Source: Pterobdella sp. o SKG-2022
Taxonomy: Eukaryota; Annelida; Clitellata; Hirudinida; Piscicolidae
DNA length: 64,000 nucleotides
Assembly: GCA_964035795.1 (NCBI GenBank)
Contig: OZ038325.1
Location: 1,071,263-1,135,262 of the forward strand
Direction: 5' to 3'
In this document: positions 11,607 to 24,681 of the stretch, in pieces
How positions within the stretch are numbered: the first letter of the stretch is position 1
Layout: every line of letters starts with the position of its first letter
Notes under the pieces: model-generated
The model's database searches: none
The model's input: the letters and a program-made list of their open reading frames with translations, nothing else
Told to the model about the DNA's origin: nothing
Position numbers and translations under genes: made by a program

Positions 11607-14600
11607 CTAATAGTCGAGATGGTTAAAGACTGCTTGAAGGTCTGTGGGCAGATGACTTACCAATGTCTTGAAACATTCATGTAGCTTGGCATGCAATGAG
11701 TCATAATCACATGGTGATGATGACGTTGGTGGTGGTTTTGATGATGATGATGATGGCGATAATGATGATGATAGCGAGTGTGGTTGTGATGATGATGATG
11801 GTAGGGGCTTTTTGGATTTGAAAAGTCGTGATGATAATGATGATGATGGTCTTGATGATGATGATTTGAAAGAAGGTGATAATGATGAGGAATCTAGATC
11901 GACCCCTTCATCAGCATAAGAGGATAATGACAAATACTGCGGTGATGATGATGATAATGTGTATGATGATAATGATGATGATGGTGGTGGTATGGCGGAT
12001 GATAACGATGGTGGTGATGGGGATCGGCGTGGTGATGATGATGATGATGGGTTGCAGTTCACTTCAGCTTTGAAGCCTCCTGATGATGATGCTCGTTGGG
12101 TCTCTAACCATTTCTGGTGAAGTGATAACAATGAAAACAATAAAAATAATCATGAAATGACAATAATAATAATAATAATAACAACCATTTTTTCCTTGAC
12201 CCTGATGATCATGTCCACAATGTGCACCTCACCCTTGTCCTCCAGCCACGTCTTCAAATCCTTTATTATTATTACTATGATTATTATTTTTATTATTATA
12301 ATTAAAAGTATTATTATTATATTCTTATTAATAGATCCCCATTTTTTTAATTATTTTTTGTTTTTATTATTACATGGTTAGAGATGGCCTGGATATGAAG
12401 CAGAATGAGTTTCCGGTTCATTTCTTCCCGCCTCAACTTCCACCAATGATCGAAGTTGGCGCACTTTATGAAGCGCCTAGTTTAAAAGATGATTGAAATT
12501 TTTGATTATTAGAGCATAGAATGAAAAAAAGCAACAGTAAGCTACACAGAGTAACGAGGGTAATAAAAAGCAACAGAAACCTACACAGAGTAACGAGGGT
12601 AATAAAAAGCAACAGAAACCTACACAGAGTAACGAGGGTAATAAAAAGCAACAGAAACCTACACAGAGTAACGAGGGTAATAAAAAGCAACAGAAACCTA
12701 CACAGAGTAACGAGGGCAATAAAAAGCAACAGAAACCTACACAGAGTAACGAGGGTAATAAAAAGCAACAGAAACCTACACAGAGTAACGAGGGTAATAA
12801 AAAGCAACAGTAACCTCTCATGGAAGTTGTTAAAAGCAAAATAATTATAATATAATATAATATGCTACAAAAAATGAATATAAATGAACAAAAAAAAAAT
12901 AAATGAATAGTTTTTATATCCTATAAACCAGCCCGAAATTCTTTAACACGTGATCAATGATGACCCATATAACCGACCTATATAAAGCTACCCAGTTCCC
13001 CTTAAGGGTGGACGTGAGTTGGGGGCCATTGGACGAGAGAGACTTGAAGAACTGCTGAGAATCAAACTCGGGTAGTTTGGGTGTGTTGAAGTTGGCGTTG
13101 ATACACTTGGCTAGAGGCATTAGGGTGCTGATGTATCGTTCCTGTGTGATGGAGTGCTGTGAAATGGATACGCTTTTGATGTGTTTATGGTGTATCGCTT
13201 ATACTCTTGGCTTGATGAGAGTGGTATTATTTTATATGCATATTCATCTAACAGCTCAAGATCACGTGTTTATCTAAGTTGTGACCATAAACATTCGAAC
13301 ATCTCCACAAACACACCTGCCTCCCCAAAACAGCAAGCACACCATAAACCCCCCCTTTCCCCCTCCTCCCTCCCCTTACCAAAGGGATCATGAAAGACTG
13401 AGTGAGTTCAAGCAAGTGCCTCTTGAGCATGGCATTCTGAACTTCTACAGGCCTCCTCAGCCCCCTCATCAACTTGCGCCAAAACCCCTTGTCTCTTTTC
13501 AGACATCCCTCGTACTTGCTCTGCAGGCCTGGGTGGTTGGGTGAGGTTGGTGAAGTTGGGATGAAGGGTGGGGTGGTGAGTGGACTTGGAGTATAAACTT
13601 TATTGAACGTTTTAATTTATAATGGAATCATTATTACTGTCACTATTTTGCTTTTTATCCTTTCTATCATCAGCCTTACTATCAGAACGTTTATATTCAA
13701 CTAACCAGGTCTGTTATCAAGCGACTTGTTGGAGTTGCGGAGAGGACCTATGCTTCGAGTCATCACGTCTGAAAAGAGTGAAAGAGGATGGAGAGTGTGT
13801 GAGAAAAATGTAGGATAAGGTGATTGGGTGGCTGAAGGAATTTAAATAGAAAGGGACACAATAGAAGACAAGATGATAAAGATAGTTGAAATACATAGGT
13901 TGGAGGATGGTAGAAATAACTGAGAAAGACATAAGATATGAGAATGTTCTGGAAGACATGGTGGTTTGGTACCTTGGTTGGGGCAGTTGATGTTGATGAT
14001 GTGAGGCCAATGTTTGAGTGCCTTAACGAAAAATAAGTTTGTTACCCCTATTATCGTTGCTGGTCTGACGTGGTTGGAATGAAAACAATAAGAATAATAG
14101 AACTAAAAAAAAAATAAATAAATTTAAACAACAAAAACAAAAAGAACCATAACAATAATAATAACGAAAACAAAAACAACACTAACATAAAAAACATAAT
14201 AAAATGATAAAAACACAATACAGACGGAGGACAGTGCTTGGCGGTAAATTCCTTGAAGTCCGAGTCGTGGATGGTGAAGAAGGGATGGAAGTCGGAGGCG
14301 TATTTGAGAGGAAGGATCTGGTGGGTGATGATGATGATACTGGTGAGAACAATAACAATAATAATAGTGTATTGTCAATAGTAATAATAATTATTATGAA
14401 AATTTTAAAAATAATGATAGTAAATATAATTATAATAACAACAATAAAAACAATAAAAATAATAATAATAATGAGAACCATTTGAGTTAGCGATTGCACA
14501 ACAGAACTGCACATCGAAGGCTGATTGGCCATCACTACTATGGGCTGTCACAATAAGAATAATAGTAATTACAAAAACAATAAGAATAATAATAAAATAA

Positions 14601-16941
14601 AAATCAAAATAAAACTATTATTATTGTTGTTGTTATTAACCTCACAAGTGAGCACCAACTCCCACAGTACTTGAGCTTGTGTGATGATGGGCAGAAGGTT
14701 GCTGTCAATAATAATAATAAAAATAATAGAAAAAAAAAGATTATTATTCTTATTATTAGTATGAATGTTATTGACTTACGAGTAGATATCAACTTCATAG
14801 ACAGACGGAAGGAAAACACTGGCTACCTCATTGGTCTGTCATAAATGACAATATGTTTCTATTATTCATTTTGGATTATACTGCTGTTGGATGTAAAAAC
14901 AATGAAAAAAAAAAACTAAAAAAATAAAAAAAAATAATAATCATAATAATAGAACCTGTGGCTGCACTTTGGAGTGATGATTATGATTCAATAGTTTGTC
15001 TGACCTGCTTGGTATGCGTATCTGTAATAATAATAACAATAATAAGAATAATATAGAAAAATAATAAAAGAAATGGCAATGATAATAAAAGAAAATAATA
15101 ATAACATCCCACTTGTATGATGGATCCAGCAATAGGCAGGTTGAGGAAGGAGCCAGGAGTGGGAGAAGGCCATTGGTCTATGTTGTGGCATGCTAATAAC
15201 AACAATAATAAAAATAATAACAACAATAATAAAAATAATAATGAATAATAATAAAAATAATAACACTGCCAACAAAAATAATGACAGAAAAAATTAATAA
15301 AAACAGCAGCAATAAAAAAAAAAAATCAATAAAAACATTGCAGACATCACTCCACAACCATACGAACCAGCTTCAAGGGAGGGCAGGCCAAGGTCAAAAA
15401 AATGTGGTGCCAAGGTAGTTAGGAGAGTGGTAAAGAGGTTGTGTAGAGGAAGGTGGGATAGGAGGACCAGGGACTGATGTTGGTTGTGGGTGAGTGTGGT
15501 GATGGATATTGGTGGCAGTGGTTGTGTGTGGTGAGCAGGTATTGGTGTGTGTGTTTATGTATGTCTTTTGGTCTGATGCTTGTGTCATGTTTATAAGTGG
15601 CTCATAAAATTCAGTAAATATTGTAGGATGTAGAGGTTAAAAATATGATGAAGTGTTATTGTACAATAATAAAAAAATACTATAATAATAATAATAATAA
15701 TAATAATAAGCCTTTTGGAAATAGCCTCTTTTAAGCCTCTGGTCCTTAGTTTGCCTGAAGTACACATAACCCTGGTAGTAACTGTTGTCTATCTGGTATT
15801 ATTATTATTATTTAAACTAGTATTATTGTTGTTATTATTATTATTACATTTTTTTTATTATTAAAATTTTATTGATTTTATTTTATTTTTTATTATTTAT
15901 TACATTTATGAATTTTGATCAATCTCATTCTTTTTTTATTCTCATTATTCCTATTATTCTTATTATTCCTATTATTCTTATTATTCCTATTATTATTATG
16001 AACTTTACTATTACTATTATTTTTATTATTATTAACCTGCAGAGCAGTAGGGGCATCTTGGATGAAGGGAAGGAGGGATGGATGAGATGGTAAGGAGGGG
16101 TTGCATCTACGAACCCTGCATTGGTAGGCTGTATCCCCTGTGCACCCCGAGTTTGAGTCGGGGAATGACAGGTAACATATGTTCAATTTCTGGGAGGATG
16201 GTAGGAGGGATGATGATGTTGAGTAGAATTTCTTTTGAGATGGTGGGGGTGGGAAAAAGGGGTTGGAGAATGATGGGTAAAAGATGGATATATGGTTGAG
16301 TTGGTTAGTTTTGTAGGTTGAATCCTTGTGGTTTGATGTATATATTGAAATGAAGAGTCAGTTGATGAATGGATAGAAACCAGTTTTATGATGATTTTGA
16401 AAATGAACATGTGTTTAAAAAAGATGAGTATCAAATATTGGAGTATATGTTTTGTTTGTGTTGGGGTAAGTAGTGATGAAGATTTTGTATCAAATTTTTA
16501 CCTCCTTTTCTGTCAGAGTAGCATGAGGTGGATAGATCAACTGCCAAACATATTTTGTAGTTAAACAGAGAAAATCAATTTTTAGTTTTATAGTTTGAAT
16601 AATATAATCAAAAATGTTTACTTCAATTGCTTGACCAATCTCAATGTCAAATGTGACCACACAAACACAATGTACCCAGCTATGAAACCTTCAGCACATT
16701 ATGAATTTTTTAATATATAGGAGTCAAGTTGTATAAAATTTTTTATCGTATAATCTATATCAATGAACATTATTATAAAATGTAAATTTTAATGCAATAA
16801 AAAGTTAAGTATTAAACAAGAACGAAATGAAAATTTTTTTTAAAGATGAAAAATATATATCAGAGAATATGAGACGTGATGGAAATATTCTTATGGATAC
16901 CTGTCCCATGGCAAATAAGCCTGTTTCTCGTCTACTGCCAT
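11607..16941 (-). CDS. DENND6: DENND6 Rab guanine-nucleotide exchange factor
   Basis: Nineteen exons join in phase to 679 residues: 16941-16901, 16679-16622, 16540-16502, 16189-16037, 15792-15712, 15473-15359, 15192-15113, 15021-14956, 14835-14780, 14701-14641, 14544-14479, 14317-14226, 14064-13973, 13747-13706, 13528-13380, 13141-12978, 12476-12374, 12260-12186, 12113-11607. Family blocks in order: HCVCVVTFDIEIGQAIE, ICYLSFPDSNSG, YVYFRQTKDQRLKRGYFQK, LWELVL, PIVVMANQPS, DFHPFFTIHDSDFKEFTA, HWPHII, LKRHLLELTQSFMIPL, GPQLTSTLKGNWVALYR, LPTDLQAVFNHL. Human DENND6A activates Rab14 in endosomal recycling; the same role is inferred. Oddities are a Ser/Pro-rich insert of about 120 residues before the C-terminus (last exon) and an apparent GC donor after 15712. 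The start exon is short (13 codons) and is placed by frame with the conserved PWDS-W-HC block. Confidence 0.93.
12524..12816. repeat. 39-bp minisatellite, seven copies
   Basis: Units spaced exactly 39 bp (gcaacag recurs at 12531, 12570 and so on), nearly identical, with divergence only at the ends. It lies in the DENND6 intron between the exons at 12978 and 12476. Because 39 is a multiple of three, frames stay open on both strands, giving repetitive ORFs that are not genes. Confidence 0.96.
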
Positions 16942-17318
16942 TTGATTTTTCGCTCAAATGCTTCAATAAAAACCCATAATAAAAAAAGTCTAACTTTGAC
17001 AATTTTGTATAAATTCTGTAGTAATTTATTTTCTCGGTAACAATATAAGTGTTATAGACATGGGATATTTTTGCCTTCGAGTGCCTTGATAAAGAATAGA
17101 TAAAAGCGAACGGGAGTAAGTTCTAGTTAGCATTTTTATAAATTAAAAAAAATAAAACAGATTAGAAACGTTTTTTTTAATAATTTTTTTTTAAATGATA
17201 GAGTTCTAGATAAGTTTGGACGATGTGAAGCAATACACAAAACCACTTTTCAGACGACATATTCTTTCAAACCAAACGAATGAAGTTCTAATATAAATAA
17301 AAAAAAATTTTATGAAAA
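16942..17318. other. Short intergenic spacer SNRPF to DENND6
   Basis: 377 bp between the SNRPF stop and the DENND6 start, both on the minus strand. It must hold the DENND6 promoter. No recognisable motif. Confidence 0.6.
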
Positions 17319-18032
17319 TTATTCTTTCATTTCGCCTTCTTCATCTTCGTCAACCCCTCTTATGTATAAGACATTGTTACATCTGAAATATTACAAAATT
17401 GATATTAAGACAATTAATTACATATAATAACTGAGTGATTTGAGAATATTTAAATAGCTTAAAAAAAGCGCTTAAAATTTTTAACCTTATCAAAACTTCC
17501 CCGAGAGTGCCAGCCAATGTGCCATCCATGTATTCTTCGGTGTTGGCCAACTTTTTGAAATTATAGCAAAATTTTTATTTGAGAAATAATTATTCGATGT
17601 ATGATAATATAGAAAACTATTGAATATAACAAAATGAAATATAGAATTTGAATAAAAAAAAAACTTCGGAAAAGTTAACACACCTGAAAGTTCATGTACC
17701 CATCAACAGACACCAAATATCCTTTGTACTCCATTCCCCATTTGAGCTTGACCATCACGGGTTTGCCCACCAGGTTGTTAAGAAAAGGCTTTGGATTCAA
17801 CGGGAGTGTCTGCCATGGTCGCAATAATGGAAGTTTACAGATGAAATTTATATTGATTTATGAAAATTAAAATAGATAGCTTAGGATTATTTAAAGAGGA
17901 TTTCTATAATGGATATGCTCCATTTTCGCCGGTGTAACGTTGATGAAACGCTCAAATTTAGAAATGATTTGATTTCAAAAAATAATTTATTTTGTAAGCA
18001 TATAAATATAATAGTTAAAAACTAACGGCCAT
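17319..18032 (-). CDS. SNRPF: Small nuclear ribonucleoprotein F (Sm F)
   Basis: Four exons (18032-18027, 17809-17684, 17550-17486, 17382-17319) join in phase to 86 residues, the same length as human SmF. SmF is one of the seven Sm proteins forming the ring on U1, U2, U4 and U5 snRNAs. Visible blocks: [40 protein letters not shown] (Sm1), [20 protein letters not shown] and the Sm2 block [10 protein letters not shown], then an acidic tail ending EEGEMKE. The first coding exon is only six bases (Met-Ala) and is inferred from its donor (gttagt) and the phase-0 acceptor; the rest is certain. It lies 249 bp head-to-head with the integrin gene. Confidence 0.96.
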
Positions 18033-18281
18033 TATTGGAATGAAAGGAATAAAGCAAGTAACGCGAGTAAGATCAAAATTTTAAAGTAAAAGTGAAGATG
18101 ATTTTAGACATAAACCTAAAATAACATTTTTTTATTTTTACATACAAAAACTCAAAAAATAAATAAAAATCAAAAATTTTATTTTGAAATAATTTTAAAA
18201 TAAATATATATAAGTTTAAGTTAGTGCATGTTTGAAATTAAGATATTAATCTAGCGAGAAGGCAGGATAATCATATTCGAA
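18033..18281. promoter_or_regulatory. Bidirectional promoter interval, SNRPF and integrin alpha
   Basis: 249 bp between divergent start codons must contain, or overlap, both promoters unless there are unseen 5' UTR introns. The SNRPF start region carries AATGGCCGTT (minus strand, 18033-18024), a YY1-like core that is also found in the other divergent promoter at 35470-35479. Function is inferred from position only. Confidence 0.5.
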
Positions 18282-21069
18282 ATGCCTTCAAAAACTTTCT
18301 TATTTCTTTCAATTCTGAATCTTATACTATATTTAACTAAAACGAGTAGTTTTAACATTGACACTGAATATTTAATTGTTAAAACTGGACCTCCGGATTC
18401 GTTTTTTGGATACCAAGTGACATTCCATATTGATAAGACCAGAAGTACACTGTGAGTTCATTTTTTTATAATTTATACAAAAATTATTCAGATTTCTAAT
18501 CATAAAATTTATTTTCGTTTGAAGGTTAGTCTTTTTCTTTTTTCATCAATTGATAAAGTTTTGTTAATTAAATAATAATTACTGAACAGAATTGTAGTTG
18601 GAGCTCCAAGAGACAATATTTCTCATTACCAGGTTTCACAAATACTCAAATTGCTCAACACTAACATCCAGCAACAAATATCTAAATAAAATTCAACAAA
18701 AAACTGCAAAAAATACACATTGCACAACAAAATTACCACCCACAAAATATTTTAAAAAAGCAACAAAACTAAACAAAAAATTCACCAAAAATGAACACCA
18801 AACCCTGAAGGCTAAACCATTTTCTGGCAACCTGTACCATTGCAAATATGAATCATCAGAAACCTGTGAGGAATTCAACTTAAATAGAAGTTTGTGGAGT
18901 GGTACTCGGGGTTTTTGGTTTATGGAGGGATGCATTAAAAAGAGGAAAGAGATGGTAACATTTGAAATATTAAAAGATGGATAAAGAGAAAATTAAAAAT
19001 CCACAAAATATTGTGGAGGAAGGAGAAGGTTTGAAATTTGAGCATATATTCATGTTTCGTTATCAATATTTTAAAATTTTCTGGCATATTTTCCAGCTTC
19101 AGTGATATCTTGCTTCTATTTTTTATTCATGAAGGTAATTAAAGTATATAATTATTAAACAGTTGCTGATAGCCACATTAATTGTCAGTTAATTGCCTCT
19201 TAAAGGATGTAGGTCTAAACAAAGGAGCAAGAATTTGTAATAACAACAACAATAATAATAAAAATTATTATTTTGTTTTTAATAAAAAAGGATTTTTATA
19301 TGGGTTTTATTTTTTTTTAATTTTACCATTATTTTTTAGGTTTTAGAAACTAATGAAACTGTTGGCTTTGATAATAAATTATTTGTCGTCAACACCTTTT
19401 CAACAAATATTCAAATATTTTATTTAAAAATAATCACTTGGAAATTTTTCATGGAAAGATATTGATTACTTGATTATCTCTTTCAAGATAAGTCATTTTT
19501 AATGCAATAGTTTTTTGAAAACTTTCTTCAAAATAGATTAATTGTTACTAATTATTTTTCTTTTTCAGAATAATTTTTTTATGATTACTCATACTTTTGT
19601 TCTTGAATTTTTATGTCTTTATGATTGTTTTATTACTGCGCCTTTAAACTATGCGTAAGAGGCGCTATATAAGTTCTATACCTATTATGAATGGGTGAGT
19701 GCATGAATGGATGTTATGAGTAGAGGAATGAAGATTATGGCTGGAATAATCAGCTCATAGCTTCCATTTATTGATGATTGAATAAATGGATAATTAAAAA
19801 AATGAATGGAGAGAAAAACTCTGATAAAAGGAAGAATGAATGGATAAAAGAAATAAAAGAGAAATTAAATTCATATAGCGGGATAAAATCACTAGCTACA
19901 AATTAGCTTCACACTGGGGAACAGGTGTTACCAATCAGCCCAACATTCAGCTTGGCTACTATGGGTAATTACCCTAATGCTTTATGTATTGAGTTATACA
20001 GACCAACAAAGGGATAATCAATTTGGATAAAAAGATGGAGAGAAGAGTGAATGGATGTGTATTATAAAAAATGCATGAGTGGATGAATGCGAGAATATCA
20101 AATTAATTGATTGATGGATGGATGGATGAATGAATGAGTCAATAAATGCATGGATGGATGAGAAATTAAACAATAGATAGATGAATTCTTAGAAATTGAT
20201 AGATAAATGGGTAAAAGAATCTGCGGATGGATGGAAAGTTACATATTGAATGGATAGATTTAGAAAAGATATTAACTGCATTAAAACAAGATAATAAGAA
20301 TGATAATTCTGCTAGAAATTATACACACACACACACACATAGTAAGGCATAAAACAAATTGAAATGCACCAAATAAGGAATGCGAGGGGTCGCCTTTATT
20401 TTTATCGCAACAACCTCACTTTTAATCTTTGATGTTATTTCGTTTCAACTCAACAATAAAAATAATAATATAAAAGTAAAAACAAAATAATAATAATAAT
20501 AATGAGACATGTAATGGGATACACAAAAAACAACTATATGAGTATGCATATTAATCATCATCACCATCACCGTACACAATTGTAATTAACACATGCAAAT
20601 AAATAATAGTATAATGAGACCACATACACACACACAAAAACAAACAAACACGCATATACACACAAACACAGTCACAAGCGACACCAATGATGGCATGTGG
20701 CTGGGAGGGGCCTTAAGAAGTAGGGCTGAGATCGATGGCGGAAAAATAGTGGTTGGTGATGATGATATGCATAATAATAGGGAAAATAATATAAATTATA
20801 ATAGTGATTATAATAATAATAATGGCACAATGAAATCGCAGGCATGCGCTCACAGGTTCATGAACAAGGAATGGGGAGAAGGTTCAATATAATTATTGTT
20901 GCTAATAATAATAATAATAATAATTTAAAATAAGGATGATAATAATAATAATAATAACAACAACAGAAATAATAGTATCAATAATAATAATAATAATACA
21001 AAGGAGCATGTATCGTGTTTGAAAACAACCTTGCATATGAGATGATGGCATTACCTTGCGGAGGAGGTA

Positions 21070-21112
<43 letters not shown>

Positions 21113-22655
21113 TAGTAATAATAATAATAAGAATAAAATAAATATTACTAACCGTCAATCACAGACCTGCCAAAAAAAAATGGCCATTCGGAATTTGGCT
21201 TGTGCCAGGCTGGTATATCTGCCGACATCACCGAGGTGGGTGTAGTGTGGGAAGGTGATGAAGGGGGGATGAATTAGTGAGGTTTTGGGGTTTTATTGAG
21301 GTAATAGGTGGTGGTAGTGGGGTGGAGAAGGTTCAGTAAGATGGTGAGTGGGTAGTAGTTAGTGTGTTGAAGGTTGGAATGGATAGGTGGTGAAGGTGTG
21401 GTGGCAGGACATGGAAGATGAGATAAGGTGGAGGAAGAGATCAGTTGACGAAATTTTGTCAAAGTGGGTTTTTGGTGCTGCGGTAGTTTCCATGAAGTGA
21501 TGTTTTGTGATTAAATTATACATTGAAATATTAATGTCAAAGTTTAATATCAAGTTAAACACTTGTATCCCACTTGAACTTCTTATATATAGACAAACTG
21601 AGTACATGCTCAAAAGTTCTCAAGAGCTCACTCCAGCTACTTTTTATGAATATATCTTCATAAAAACGCCTACAACACACTTGAATCAGCACGCACACGT
21701 GCTCATTCAACCGATGACCTACCCATTACTACCCCACACAGCCACTCACCAACTACCAATCCACTACCCACCATCACTCACCTACCCAACACCACCCACC
21801 ACCACAGGACAAAGACTTACTCATCGGCATTCCAGGCCCGTACATATGGAGGGGGGCAGTCTCCGTGAGGTCTGTGTCAGATGATCTTTTCATATCTGAC
21901 TATGAGTACATGAGTGAGGTTCGTTGTTGTTGTTATTATTATTGTTGTTGTTGTTGGCAACCATCATAACCAACCTTTTATGATGATGATGATGGTGACC
22001 CACCAGGTCGAACAAGACAAAAACCCGCCCACCAAGTCCTACTCCTACCTTGGTTGGTCGACGGGTAGTGGCAAGGTACTACCTGACTCCTCCCGTTTGG
22101 CTTACATTAGTGGTGCTCCTAGGTCATTGGAGATTGGTCAGGTGGGTGGAAGGGGGTGTTGAAGGGGGGGGGTCGTGGTTGTAGGGAGTTATGTAGAAGT
22201 GGATCACCTGCCTGTCATTCAAAAATGCATCCTTAAATGACTAATGAGTATAAATAAAAGTTTTCAAAAAACACCTTCCCCAACCCTTGGTGATGGAAAA
22301 CAGGCTTTAAAAAGCATTTGATTGGTTGAAACTCATTTTGACGTATCAGCATAGAGAGACATCTAAACAAACTAAACAAAAATACCCTAAAACTCCACTA
22401 CCACAGAATCAATCTCTCAAAACCTTCCACAGGTGTTTTTCTTTACCAAGGACTTGACCATTGAAAAGATGGTGGCCCAGGAGAGTTTGACAGGGGAGCA
22501 GTTTGGTTCTTCGTTTGGATTCTCATTGGCTGTGTTGGACTTCAATAATGATGGGTGAGTTCGTTTTATACTGCTTTGTTTTGGTGATGATAATGATAAT
22601 GATATTAATAACATAGTGGTCAATAATTTCTATCATCATTATCACCATCCTCATC

Positions 22656-22687
<32 letters not shown>

Positions 22688-24582
22688 CATCACCACCATC
22701 ATCATCACCATCATCATCATCATCATCATCATTAAAAAAATAAAAAAATTCCACAATAAACAAAACCCTCATATGAATCTCCACCTTCAATCTCCACACC
22801 ACCCCAAATTGCTCCCCTCCTTTTCTAGCTTGGATGACCTGGTTGTAGGCGCCCCTTTCTACAGGGATGGGTGGATGTCTGGAGCTGTCTATGTATATAC
22901 CAACCAGCCTGGAAAGGTGCTCACGAGGATGATCCTGATGATGATGATGATACTAATACTACTACTTCTACTATTGCTAATACTGCTACTACTACTAATA
23001 CTACTACTTTTACTACTACTACTAATAATAATAATGAATAATAATGATAATAATGATAGGAATAGTAAATCCCCAACACACAGGGCATCAACTCCTACAT
23101 AAAACCACATAAGCTCACTCCTAAAGCTCTCAGCAAGTCTGAATGCCTTAAGGTAATAATAATAATAACAACAACAATAAAAATAATAATAATAAAAATT
23201 AAAAAAAAATAATGATAATGATAATAATAACGTCAAAGGTGTCCTGCCTAAACAGTCAGTTTGGACACACCCTCGCCAACATCGGGGATATAGATCAAGA
23301 TGGCTATCAAGGTTATTATTATTATTTTTATTATTATTATTAACTTAAAAATACCAACCAATAAGATCTGGCGGTGGGGGCACCGTACGAAGATATGGGC
23401 GTGGTTTACATTTACAAGGGAGGAGCGAAAGGACTGAAACTTAGTCAAGTTATCAAGCCCCAGAAGTTCAAGGCTTTTGGTGGGTATTGTAGGGAGTGGG
23501 CTCTGATGGTTTGAAGGAGAGTGAGGGCTTGAGGGGTGTAGGGATTTCTCAATGATGATTGGATAAAAGGCTTGTTGTGATGGTGGAGTGGGGTTGTTTT
23601 TTATGGCGTTGTGTGTTTGTGTTACTGATTAAAACAACATCAATACGACTTCTCAACATGACAAACAAAACAACAACCACCTTAACACCAACAACAGGCA
23701 TATCGATCCATGGTGAAGGTGTCGACATAGATGAAAATGGCTACCCTGATATGGTGGTCGGAGCTTACCAGTCCCATCAGGTCATATTCATTTTTTGATT
23801 TATTATTATTATTATCATCCATTTTTTTGTTTTTATATATTAGCTTTCACTATTATTTTTCTATTTGATCCTGGGCATGACGTTAAACTGCACCGAAGAC
23901 AGCGTCTCCAATTTGAGACTGCTTTCCTGTTATAACCTGGATAACAGTAGACTTCGGTAACAGGTATCGACAAACTGATATCCTGGTATCGTTGTCATTT
24001 GGCTTGGCGGAAGATCATTCTTTATTGACAACGGCAAGGCAAACTGCCCAAGTGTGGGAACGGCGGTTCTTGAAATCCGATAGTTTCAAGTTGGAGTTAG
24101 CTTGGGCTGGCAGTTCTATGAAAACTTTGTCCCAACTAAAAATGGCTTTCATTTGCCGACTGCTGTATACCCCAGCTACTGGGACGCCTACAGCAGTATA
24201 ATCTAATATGGACATTATTATTTATTATTTTTGATTAATACCGTTGCTAATGAAATAATAATAATAATAGTAATAATTAACAATAATAATAATATTTCCA
24301 AAAATATTTTAAGATATTCTATTAATATTAGACTCAAACTCATCACACCCAAAAATTCCCAACCAATCAAACGCGCGCAAACAGGCCGTAGTTTTGCGTG
24401 GCCGACCAATCATAGATGTGAAACATACCCTGCAAGCTTTGCCCTCCACCATTGACCCAGCTGATACGTCATGCCCCCATAACAACCATCCTAGTAACTG
24501 CTTGAACCTCAGGTTCTGCTTTAAGCTGCTGCCTTCCAGAGTTAAGGGGTTGGTTGTTGTGTTTATGTGTGTGGGATTTTTA

Positions 24583-24681
<99 letters not shown>

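Larger units (their letters stand above)
18282..24548 (+). other. Integrin alpha exons 1-16 (signal peptide, propeller)
   Basis: Exons: 18282-18451, 18590-18632, 18811-18889, 20672-20751, 20842-20881, 21004-21066, 21165-21235, 21808-21918, 22007-22141, 22433-22554, 22829-22916, 23084-23152, 23239-23311, 23366-23479, 23698-23780, 24385-24548. Exon 1 gives the signal peptide and FNIDTEY. Exon 2 gives IVVGAPRDN. Exon 3 gives GNLYHCKYESSETC and is placed by homology and phase. Exons 10-15 hold the metal-binding FG-GAP loops, and exon 16 begins the thigh domain (CLNLRFCFKL). Confidence 0.88.

Noticed and set aside
12524..12816. CRISPR-like array
   Set aside because: Direct repeats have no unique spacers, and the genome is animal nuclear DNA.
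12466..12844. Overlapping ORFs with 13-residue repeats on both strands
   Set aside because: They are translations of the 39-bp minisatellite inside a DENND6 intron. The unit length divisible by three keeps every frame open.
13622..13813. Plus-strand ORF with a signal-peptide-like start
   Set aside because: It overlaps a DENND6 exon on the opposite strand and has no family support.
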